20,813 nt of DNA from Acidobacteriota bacterium (GTDB lineage: Bacteria > Acidobacteriota > Thermoanaerobaculia > Multivoradales > JAHEKO01). The position numbers were made by a program, and so were the translations under genes. Positions 1-7,150 of the stretch are shown piece by piece. The DNA is taken from contig SBFI01000087.1 in the NCBI GenBank assembly GCA_006227875.1, positions 1 to 20,813 on the forward strand, in the 5' to 3' direction. A model generated the notes under the pieces. The model worked only from the letters and a program-made list of their open reading frames with translations, ran no database searches and had not been told where the DNA came from. Every line of letters starts with the position of its first letter. The stretch's first letter is position 1.

Positions 1-1643
1 GTGGTGAAAATGCCCTGCCGATTCGGGTGGGCGGGCTCGAAGACCTGACTCGACGGGTTGAAATTGGCGGGGACCAGAATCTCACCGGGGTCGAGTACCG
101 TCAGGCTCTTGATCTTTGGCGGCAGGTTGACCTGCTTGTAGGAGAGCATCACTTCGCTCAAGGAGGGCGATCTCCCATCCGCCGCCACCAGCTCGGCACG
201 CCATTGAACATACCGCCCCGAGGGTACGATCGACATCGAGACTTCCGTCCCCTCACTGCCGCCCGTCCACTCGGACCAGGTCTGGTCGGGCTCCGAGCTC
301 AGACCGCTGCGAAAAGAGAATTCGAGACGCGTACCCCGGGGCAGCTCCCCGCGCCACCTCAAGCCGCCAAAGCGGGCAATCTGACCGGCATCGAGAGCCG
401 GGCTCGTATAGAGCCCCCGGCGTTCCGTCTCACTCGATATACGGTAAAGCGCAGCGGCGTTGGTGGTGGCGAACGCTGGACCCGGTTGGTCGGGCAGCAG
501 CACCACCACCTGTCTCTCATCGACATCCTTTTCCAGCACCGGCTTGCCGTCGCGCAGGCTGAAGACCTTGCCGTCGAGACCGGTCCCGATCCAGAGCCGG
601 TTGCGGTGCCACAAGAGCGAGTAAACGGTCTCATCTTCGAACCGCGCCGCCGATTCGACGACTCCGGCCGGCGAGATATGGAGGATCTCCGAGCGCGGAC
701 CCTCGAAACCCTTTGGCCGTGTACCGACAGGGGCCGTGCCGGCGGCCGGGCCTTCGGTAACCTTGACAGTCACCGAGGTCCCATCCTGTTGCGCTTCCCC
801 ACTCCCCTCCTGGGTAGCCTGGGGCTGGGCCGGAACAGCCACCTTGCTCAGATCTACGAGACTGGCTTCCGAGGCGAGGACTGCCGCGTAACAGCCACCA
901 TCCGCGTCGGTGGTCAACGACACGACTTCCGGATGAGCCGCATCGTAGATGGTTTGCGCCGCCCCCCGGGAATCAATTTCGAGGATGAGCCCTTCTCCCG
1001 CGGTGCCGACAAGCGTGTCCCCATCGGGCAGCACCTTGAGCACACGTAGATGGGTGTCCTCACTGTCGTAGAACAGACTGCCATTGCCCTCGCCGTCGAC
1101 CTTGTAGAGCTTGCCTTCGGTGCCGGTGGCGACCAGCAGCTCACCGTCCGCCGCCCGCGCCAACCCCCAGATGTAGGTCTCCCCGGGCTCGAAGAAGACG
1201 GTGACTTCGCCACCCGCAATCCGGTATACCTTGCCACCCGGTGAGCTGCCGGCGAACACCGTACCGTCCTCATCGGCCCAAACGGCAAAGATCTCGGGCT
1301 CGGGCGCCGAGTGGAGGACCACCAGCTCACCATTGCGCTTTGCCAGCAGAACCGTACCGGCGTTGCCGGTGCCCAGGACCCAACCCTCCGGATGAGCGGC
1401 CGCCGACAGCAGAAAGGGCTCACCTATCTCGGCGAGTCGCTCCACACGATCGGCCAGCTGCAGGATTCCCAGCGAATCTATGCTGATGCCGTCGAGAGTA
1501 CCGTTGAGAAACGAGTCCCGTGTCTGCATCCGAAACGATCGCACCTCGGCCGCGCCGACCGGGTCTGCTAGTGCTAGTAGAAAGAACCCGGATATTGCCA
1601 GCAGAGCGACCGGGCCTACTCGGCATCGATTCCCAGAGGCCAT
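1..1643 (-). CDS. Secreted beta-propeller-like protein, 3' end missing
   Basis: An open frame of about 547 codons runs from ATG at 1643 off the left edge with no stop, so the C-terminus is missing. Residues 1 to about 32 form a signal peptide: basic start, then a leucine/alanine-rich core ending near Val-Gly-Ala-Ala. Residues about 60-240 contain repeated blade-like units of roughly 40 residues with recurring 'GTxGKLYxV'-type strands (TGNAGTVLL, SSPGGKVYRI, TGTEGKLYKV, TAGEGLILEI), suggesting a beta-propeller. A short Gln/Glu/Gly-rich linker follows, then more propeller strands (IGTGLDGKVFSL). The last ~130 residues look like a beta-sandwich domain (YTSPALDAG ... WTGGSEGTEVSMS). It starts 5 bp after the S55-like gene's stop and is probably co-transcribed. 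Function unknown; an exported sensor or scaffold working with the S55 protein is only inference. Confidence 0.85.
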   Translation of the reverse strand, partial: MASGNRCRVGPVALLAISGFFLLALADPVGAAEVRSFRMQTRDSFLNGTLDGISIDSLGILQLADRVERLAEIGEPFLLSAAAHPEGWVLGTGNAGTVLLAKRNGELVVLHSAPEPEIFAVWADEDGTVFAGSSPGGKVYRIAGGEVTVFFEPGETYIWGLARAADGELLVATGTEGKLYKVDGEGNGSLFYDSEDTHLRVLKVLPDGDTLVGTAGEGLILEIDSRGAAQTIYDAAHPEVVSLTTDADGGCYAAVLASEASLVDLSKVAVPAQPQATQEGSGEAQQDGTSVTVKVTEGPAAGTAPVGTRPKGFEGPRSEILHISPAGVVESAARFEDETVYSLLWHRNRLWIGTGLDGKVFSLRDGKPVLEKDVDERQVVVLLPDQPGPAFATTNAAALYRISSETERRGLYTSPALDAGQIARFGGLRWRGELPRGTRLEFSFRSGLSSEPDQTWSEWTGGSEGTEVSMSIVPSGRYVQWRAELVAADGRSPSLSEVMLSYKQVNLPPKIKSLTVLDPGEILVPANFNPSSQVFEPAHPNRQGIFT

Positions 1644-1648
1644 CTTTC

Positions 1649-3547
1649 TCACTTCCCTCTCCTTCTGGAGGACTTGCCGTCGGCCTCGGCCTGTGCCGCC
1701 GTGCCGGGCTTGTTTGGCGGGCTTGTCACCGGTTTCTCCTCGCTGCTGTCGGCTTCGTCGCTCTGTCCCTCGGTCTCCGAAGCCAGGGGCTCCTGTCGTC
1801 GAACATCGAGATCGATGCGCAGGATACCCTCGAGTGGGACGTCCAGCTCGGCGACGTCCTCGTGAGCCACGGCCAGACGCAGCGGCACGGCGCTACCCGA
1901 GGCGGCGGCCCCCCACAGAGATCTCACCGACCCCGGAAGTTGGGGCAGGACCTCACCGGCGACCGCTAGACCAGCGCCGGCAAAGACACCGAGGACCACC
2001 AACTGGCGACGCGAGTGAAGAGATCGCAGGAAGTCCAGCGCCTGGTCGAAGGTGACCGGCTCGAAGCGCTCGATCATCAGCCTCGCCACATCGACGCTCA
2101 CCCCATCCCCAACCAACAGCGAGTAGCGACCGTCGGCCAGGCCGGTGGGCAGCTCCAGCTCGATCGAGCGGCGGAAGTGATCACCACGGAAGGCGACCAG
2201 ATCCAGGTTCACCGGCACCCGATCACCGGGGCGCACTACGGTCTTGGCCGCATGCGCCTCGACCAGCCTCGCGGTCCGCGGCTGCTCGAACTGGGTCAAT
2301 TCGATGTCGACGGCTGCCAGCTCGACCTCCGCCAGACGGTTGTTGAGCAGGAACGAGGTGTAGGCCAGGAGATAGGTCGCCGCTTCCATCGCCGCGCCCA
2401 TACCATCGAAACTCTGTCGTACCCTCAGCTCGCCCTGATCACCGAGGTCGAATCGAACATCCAGATCGAGCCCCTGATCACCCTGCGCGTGCGTCGCCGC
2501 ATCGAGGGACCCAAGTGCCGACACCGCGACCAGGGTCGGTGCCAAAAGCGGCAGATCGGCGATGCGGACATTGAATTCCTCGCTACGACCCCCTTTCACC
2601 CGGATCTCGACCGGTGTGGTCGGGGCCTGCTCTCCCAGGCGACCGCGGATGCCGACCACCCGATCCAGATCGAAGGCTCCCACGACCTCCCCGATGTTGG
2701 TGACCTTGAAGGATTGGAATCGGCTCGACAGCACCGTCACCACCTCGGCGGGGGCCATCGGCACCCGCAGCGGTCCCACACCCAGAAAGGGGTGCCCAAA
2801 CGCCAGCAGCTCCTCCCCCGAGCGATCGGTAACGGTGCCGCTGACGGCCAGCCGCAGATCGCCATCGATGAGGACCCCGGCCACCGAGCTGCCCGGTACC
2901 AAGTCGGCGGCGGTGCCGGCGCTCGCCCCCCCGGCCACTGCGACATTGCCCAGGTGACGAGCCAGCAGGTCGCGGCTCCGCTCGCCAAAACCCACGGTCG
3001 TCCAGAGAACACCCGGGACACCCTCGGATACCCCCACCGGCTCGAGGAGTGACAGCCCATCTCCCAGGAGATCGGATGGCAGGTCGACCGCCGCAAGCTG
3101 CTCGACGGTCGGAGCAGAGCTCCCGACTACCGGCGTGCCCGCGCCCAGCTCCCCCGACATCTCTCGCATCGATTCGATGGGTGTGATCCCTGCCACCGCC
3201 CGGTGTGAGAACGGCCAGGCAAAAGCAACCGCACCCGCCAGGCGATCGTCGAGATAGACCGGGCTGCCGCTCATCCCGGCGATCACCCCGCTCTCCTCGA
3301 GACCGTGACCGGAGAGCTCGGCCAGGATGTAGCTGGTGCCGGGTCGCAGGTTTCGCCAGACGCCGATGATCTCGACCTCGAAGCGCTCGGGCTCGAAGCC
3401 GGCGAACACCGACAGGCCATGACCCTTCAGACCCGGCTTCACCTCGGCCAGCGGGAAGACGGCCTCGGCCCGGCCGGAGGTGGCTCCAAAAGCGACCAGC
3501 AGCGCCAGGGCCAGGAGCCGTGTCGATGTGCACAATCTGCTATGCAT
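1649..3547 (-). CDS. Secreted SpoIVB-type (S55) peptidase-like protein
   Basis: A 632-residue protein with an N-terminal signal peptide (residues 1 to about 28, Leu/Ala core). The motif GMSGSP at 91-96 matches the nucleophile motif of SpoIVB/S55 serine peptidases, with Ser93 the probable nucleophile by analogy to GDSGGP in trypsin-like enzymes. It is followed by a hydrophobic GAVAFAWPFS stretch and AGITPIESM. A second conserved motif, FGHPFLG at 250-256, offers a possible catalytic histidine. The C-terminal half is beta-rich without recognised motifs and ends in an acidic then basic low-complexity tail (about 590-632). In classical SpoIVB the His motif precedes the Ser motif and a PDZ domain is present; here I see neither that order nor a clear PDZ. 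The family assignment is good but proteolytic activity is inferred. It lies 27 bp downstream of tsaC and 5 bp upstream of the propeller gene. Confidence 0.85.
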   Translation of the reverse strand: MHSRLCTSTRLLALALLVAFGATSGRAEAVFPLAEVKPGLKGHGLSVFAGFEPERFEVEIIGVWRNLRPGTSYILAELSGHGLEESGVIAGMSGSPVYLDDRLAGAVAFAWPFSHRAVAGITPIESMREMSGELGAGTPVVGSSAPTVEQLAAVDLPSDLLGDGLSLLEPVGVSEGVPGVLWTTVGFGERSRDLLARHLGNVAVAGGASAGTAADLVPGSSVAGVLIDGDLRLAVSGTVTDRSGEELLAFGHPFLGVGPLRVPMAPAEVVTVLSSRFQSFKVTNIGEVVGAFDLDRVVGIRGRLGEQAPTTPVEIRVKGGRSEEFNVRIADLPLLAPTLVAVSALGSLDAATHAQGDQGLDLDVRFDLGDQGELRVRQSFDGMGAAMEAATYLLAYTSFLLNNRLAEVELAAVDIELTQFEQPRTARLVEAHAAKTVVRPGDRVPVNLDLVAFRGDHFRRSIELELPTGLADGRYSLLVGDGVSVDVARLMIERFEPVTFDQALDFLRSLHSRRQLVVLGVFAGAGLAVAGEVLPQLPGSVRSLWGAAASGSAVPLRLAVAHEDVAELDVPLEGILRIDLDVRRQEPLASETEGQSDEADSSEEKPVTSPPNKPGTAAQAEADGKSSRRRGK

Positions 3548-3574
3548 TTCGTACAGGTCTACTCTCGATGCGGT

Positions 3575-4234
3575 CTAGCTCGATTCATCCACAAGGATTT
3601 CCGCATTTGCTGCGGAAATCTCCAGCTCGCTCACCGCCTCCCAAGGATAGCTCCCCTGCCGCAAGAGCGCGAGACCGGCGGCCGTCAGCTCCACTACGGT
3701 GGAGGGCGCGCCACCGGGAAGCACCCCGTCGTCGACGACCAGAGCGTCGCAGGTGGCCAGCTGCCGCATGAGCTCCTCGGGATCCAGCACCGGCGGTCGG
3801 CCACTGACATTGGCGCTGGTCGCGGTCAGACCGTGGTCGAGCTCGAGCAGGAGCCGGCGCAACCGCTCGTGGGCGGGAATCCTCACCCCCAACGATCGGG
3901 TGCCGGCGGCTGCCGGTAGATCAGCGGCAATCGGAACCACCACGGTCAGCGGGGCCGGCCAGAGCTCGGCCAGGGTGAGCAGTCGCTCATCCCCCGACTC
4001 GACGCCGAGCTGCTCGAAATGCTGTGTCCCACCGACGACCACCGGCAGGGGCTTGCGGGCTTCTCTCTGTTTGAAGTTGAAGATGGCATCGACCCCGCGC
4101 TTGCTGCGTGGGTCGACGGCCAGCCCGTAGCTCGACTCCGTGGGTATGGCCAACATACCCCCACGGGCCAGCACCCGGCGGATGGGCTCGAGCGGCTCTC
4201 CCCAGTGCCACTTGGCAGGAGTCTTCGGCCTCAC
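3575..4234 (-). CDS. tsaC: L-threonylcarbamoyladenylate synthase (TsaC/Sua5/YrdC family)
   Basis: A 219-residue, cytoplasmic YrdC-domain protein. The family makes threonylcarbamoyl-AMP from threonine, bicarbonate and ATP, the first step of t6A formation at position 37 of ANN-decoding tRNAs. Visible motifs: PTESSYGLAVD at 31-41, the basic KQREARKPLP at 55-64 that contacts nucleotide and threonine, SANVSG at 140-145 and PSTVV at 177-181. The length fits the single-domain TsaC/YwlC form rather than Sua5 with its extra C-terminal domain, although about 25 residues follow the core. It starts with GTG, overlapping the recN stop by four bases (GTGA), so translational coupling is likely. The rest of the t6A complex (TsaB, TsaD, TsaE) is not in the window. 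Confidence 0.95.
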   Translation of the reverse strand: MRPKTPAKWHWGEPLEPIRRVLARGGMLAIPTESSYGLAVDPRSKRGVDAIFNFKQREARKPLPVVVGGTQHFEQLGVESGDERLLTLAELWPAPLTVVVPIAADLPAAAGTRSLGVRIPAHERLRRLLLELDHGLTATSANVSGRPPVLDPEELMRQLATCDALVVDDGVLPGGAPSTVVELTAAGLALLRQGSYPWEAVSELEISAANAEILVDESS

Positions 4235-5952
4235 GCGGGTTTTCCTGCGCCGGCGATCAGCTCCTGGGCATGCGACAGCGAGGTCGTGGTGACCTTCTTG
4301 CCGGCCAACATGCGTGCGACCTCCTCGACCCGCTGATCATGGTCGAGGGTGGCGACACCGGTTCGCGTCCGCCCCTTGGTGACCCGCTTGTGCACTCTGA
4401 AATGTCTATCCGCGTAGCTGGCCACCTGCGGCAGGTGGGTCACAGCCAGAATCTGCCCGCCACGGGCCAGCCGCTCGAGCTTGCGGCCCAGGGCAGCGGC
4501 CTCGGCCCCGCCGATACCGGCATCCACCTCGTCGAACACCAGGGTCGTCGCCGCTGCCCTCCCCTCGCCGCGCACCGCCAGCTGGAGGGCGAGATAGATC
4601 CTTGAAAGCTCCCCGCCGGATGCGCTGCGAGCCACCGGCAGCATCTCCTCACCCGGATTTGCCGCCAACTCGAAGGCCACTTGATCGTAGCCCTTTTCCG
4701 AAAAAACCACCGGCTCGCCGGCCACCAGCAGCGGGCTCGAATCGCTGCGTCTCGTGTCCAGCCGGACAGCGAATCGGGCTTTTTTCAAGGCCAGATCCTG
4801 GAGCTCGCTCTGCACCCGCTCGACCAGCCGATCACCCCATTCCCGTCTTTGACGAGAGATCCGAGAGGCCGCCTCACGGTAGGCGCCGAGCGCCTCCTCC
4901 ATTTTGGCGGCAAGCTCATCCTGTTGCTCGACATCCCCCTCGAGCTCTTCCAGCTCCGCTCTGCTCCGATCGCGGTAGGAGAGGACCTCGGCGCTCGACC
5001 CACCGTACTTGCGGGTGAGCCGCTCGACGAGAGCCAGCCGCTCCTCGATCGTGTCGAGCCGCGCCGGGTCACTCTCCACTTCGTCGAGGCTCTGCCGTAG
5101 CGCCGATGTGATCTCCTCGAGTCCGATCTGGAGATCCTGGAGTCCGCGGCCCCACGCCACCGCTCGAGACTCCCACTCCGCGATCTGCTCGAGCTCGCGG
5201 GCGGCGGAGGACAGCCGCTCGATGGCCGCCCCTTCCTCCTCGAAGAGCAGGCCAAACGAGGTGCCGAGCGCGTGCCGGATGGCTTCGGCGTTCCGGAGCA
5301 GATCGCGCTCCCGCCGCAACTCGTCCTCCTCGCCGGCTTCGAGCCGTGCGGCTTCGATCTCACCGATCTGGAACCGCAGCAGATCGATCCGTTCCTGACG
5401 CAGGCGGTCGTGGCCCAGGGCACGCTCCAGCCTCGCCGCCAGACCGGCATAGGTCTCGTAGAGCTCCGCGGTACGCTCGGCCAGCTCCGTCGCCTCCTGG
5501 CCGCCGCTGCGATCGAGCCAGCTGCGCTGGAGATCGGGCGACACCAGACCCAACTCTTCCCTCTGGGTGTGGATCCGCAACAGGGAGGGGGCGATCTGAG
5601 CCAGGAGTCCGAGGGTCACCAGCTGGTCGTTGATAAACACCCGGTTGCGGCCCTCCCGGCTGATCTCGCGGCGCACCACGAGCTCTTCGGACTCCACCCC
5701 GACACCGGCCGCCTCCAGCTCCTGTCGCCACAGATCACCCTCGGGAGCAAAGACCCCGGTCACCGACACCAGCTCGGCACCGGCTCGAATCAGATCGCCG
5801 CTGGCCCGAGCTCCCGCCAGCAGCGCCAGCGAGTCCACGACGATCGATTTGCCGGCACCGGTCTCGCCGGTAAACACGTTGAGACCCGGTCCGAACTCGA
5901 CCGAGACCTCGGCCAGGACAGCCAGATTTCTTACATGGAGATCCCGCAGCAC
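4231..5952 (-). CDS. recN: DNA repair protein RecN
   Basis: An SMC-like ATPase of double-strand break repair. I chose the GTG start at 5952 because AGAGGT lies just upstream and it gives the family's usual N-terminus (LRDLHVRNLAVL); an in-frame TTG at 5994 would add 14 non-conserved residues. The product is 573 residues, normal for RecN. Walker A is GETGAGKS at 29-36. A long charged coiled-coil region rich in Glu/Arg/Leu spans about 150-380. The ABC signature SASGGELSR begins near 444, Walker B is LVFDEVDAGIGG near 471-482, and the D-loop/H-loop region is AVTHLPQVAS near 503-512. It heads a recN-tsaC-S55-propeller gene train. Upstream lies a long palindromic repeat, not another gene. No LexA-type box was recognised. 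Confidence 0.96.
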   Translation of the reverse strand: MLRDLHVRNLAVLAEVSVEFGPGLNVFTGETGAGKSIVVDSLALLAGARASGDLIRAGAELVSVTGVFAPEGDLWRQELEAAGVGVESEELVVRREISREGRNRVFINDQLVTLGLLAQIAPSLLRIHTQREELGLVSPDLQRSWLDRSGGQEATELAERTAELYETYAGLAARLERALGHDRLRQERIDLLRFQIGEIEAARLEAGEEDELRRERDLLRNAEAIRHALGTSFGLLFEEEGAAIERLSSAARELEQIAEWESRAVAWGRGLQDLQIGLEEITSALRQSLDEVESDPARLDTIEERLALVERLTRKYGGSSAEVLSYRDRSRAELEELEGDVEQQDELAAKMEEALGAYREAASRISRQRREWGDRLVERVQSELQDLALKKARFAVRLDTRRSDSSPLLVAGEPVVFSEKGYDQVAFELAANPGEEMLPVARSASGGELSRIYLALQLAVRGEGRAAATTLVFDEVDAGIGGAEAAALGRKLERLARGGQILAVTHLPQVASYADRHFRVHKRVTKGRTRTGVATLDHDQRVEEVARMLAGKKVTTTSLSHAQELIAGAGKPA

Positions 5953-6035
5953 AACCTTACCTCTACCGACCGCTAGCGCCGGGTGGCGGCGCAAGAGTCT
6001 AACAGAGCGGCGCCCTCAGGAATCCGGGTGAAGCT

Positions 6036-6223
6036 GTCTAGCCTGCACTTCTCACAGGCGTCCGCAGCGAAGCGGCGGAGATGCCTGAAGATGCAAGGCC
6101 TGCGACCGAGGGCCCCGGAGGCGTACTCGAAGTACGCCGAGGAGCCCGATGGGAGCGTAACGCGGCAGATTCAGGGATATCCGCCGCTGCAGTAGGAGGC
6201 TTGTGAGAAGTGCAGGCTCAGAC
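6036..6223. repeat. Long imperfect palindrome (MITE/REP-like)
   Basis: An exact 17-bp inverted repeat bounds this element: AGCCTGCACTTCTCACA at 6040-6056 and its complement at 6202-6218. The arms extend outward imperfectly (GTCT at 6036-6039, AGAC at 6220-6223 with one inserted base). Inside, 6072-6094 and 6165-6187 form a second near-perfect inverted pair (core GCGGCGGA / TCCGCCGC). The centre is an 8-bp hairpin, GGCGTACT at 6120-6127 and AGTACGCC at 6131-6138 with loop CGA. The whole could fold as one long hairpin. It carries no coding frame, abuts the crp stop codon (6224-6226) and occupies the gap before recN. No T-run is present, so it is not a standard terminator. Confidence 0.85.
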
Positions 6224-6919
6224 CTACTGGCAGCGACCTACCAGGGCTTCCAGGTCGTGGACCGTGAAGCGATGGGTGGGGTCGACCGAAATATAGCCGC
6301 TGTCCTTGAAATCGACGATTACCTGGTTGACCCGCTCGCGGGAGGCACCGACCAGCGCCGCCACATCGGTCTGAGTCAGCCGCAACGGGATGTGGACGTT
6401 GTTGGAAGGGTCGGGGCGTCCGTACTGCTGCGCGAAGGCGATGAGCTGGCGTGCCACTCTGCCACGGACATCGAGCGTCGACAGTGCCTGGATCTGCTCG
6501 TTGGCCAGACGTAGGCGCCGACTCAGCAATGTCACCAGGTTGTAGCTCAGCTCCTTCATGTTTCTGAGACAGTGGTGGAAGGACTGCCGGTCCATGACCA
6601 GACAGACCGATTTCTCCAGGGTGACCACGTTGGCCGAGCGTCCGGCGCTGTCCACCATGCTCATCTCGCCAAAGGTGTCGCCGGGGCCCAGGAAGGCCAG
6701 AATGACCTCGGAGCCGTCGATCTGATCGACATAGATCTTTACCGTGCCGTCCAACAGCACGTAAACGAGCTCTCCGGGCTGCGCCACGGTAATGATGTTG
6801 GTACCGGATGTGAAGTTCTTCCGATGCAGAAGATTGTTGAGTGCCGTCAGGTCTTCCTTGCCCAAGCCGGCAAACAGCGGGATCTCAGCCAAGATCTTCA
6901 GATCTTCAACAGCGGGCAT
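6224..6919 (-). CDS. Crp/Fnr-family transcriptional regulator
   Basis: A 231-residue cytoplasmic regulator of CRP size. The cyclic-nucleotide-binding beta-barrel covers about 10-125, with the phosphate-binding-cassette-like segment FGEMSMVDSAGRSANV at 83-98. Glu85 and Arg94-Ser95 correspond to CRP Glu72 and Arg82-Ser83, so a nucleotide ligand is plausible. There is no Fnr-type N-terminal cysteine cluster. The dimerisation helix is about 125-150. The winged helix-turn-helix is near 181-203, with recognition helix GASRERVNQV close to CRP's GCSRETVGRI. A strong Shine-Dalgarno (GGGGGAGGAAA) precedes the ATG. It is transcribed divergently from the SARP-type regulator at 7151, so the two may be co-regulated. 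Which ligand and which targets cannot be read from the sequence. Confidence 0.95.
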   Translation of the reverse strand: MPAVEDLKILAEIPLFAGLGKEDLTALNNLLHRKNFTSGTNIITVAQPGELVYVLLDGTVKIYVDQIDGSEVILAFLGPGDTFGEMSMVDSAGRSANVVTLEKSVCLVMDRQSFHHCLRNMKELSYNLVTLLSRRLRLANEQIQALSTLDVRGRVARQLIAFAQQYGRPDPSNNVHIPLRLTQTDVAALVGASRERVNQVIVDFKDSGYISVDPTHRFTVHDLEALVGRCQ

Positions 6920-6942
6920 CGCTTTCCTCCCCCTTACGGTTA

Positions 6943-7030
6943 CCGGAGTCGACCTCCGGATGGTCCAACTCGCCTTTGAGGGGCATCATATCGCATATTG
7001 ATATTTGTCGCCTCGCGGCGGCCTCGACAA
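6943..7030. promoter_or_regulatory. Divergent regulatory region with three dyads
   Basis: The 231-bp gap between the divergent crp and SARP genes holds three dyads: CCGGAG/CTCCGG at 6943-6948 and 6954-6959; ATATC/GATAT at 6988-6992 and 7000-7004, inside an AT-rich island in otherwise GC-rich DNA; and TTGTCG/CGACAA at 7005-7010 and 7025-7030. A minus-strand TATGAT at 6985-6990 could be a -10 box for crp, but no good -35 box is present. Binding sites for either regulator are possible and unproven. Confidence 0.3.
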
Positions 7031-7150
7031 GCGGCACATAACGGCTTTCTACGGGGCCCCGGTCGCTGATGGGCTCTCCATCCAGCCCCACCCTTTATGG
7101 AGATCCTTCGTACAAAGTCCTAGTCCCACTTGCTAAGATCCACTCGCCCC

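Noticed and set aside
27..1049. 340-codon plus-strand open frame
   Set aside because: It is antisense to the propeller gene, which has a signal peptide, repeats and coupling to its neighbour. The plus frame shows no domain and only reflects the GC-rich codon bias.
2015..3052. 345-codon plus-strand open frame
   Set aside because: It is antisense to the S55-like gene. Composition is rich in His, Gln and Arg with no recognisable domain.
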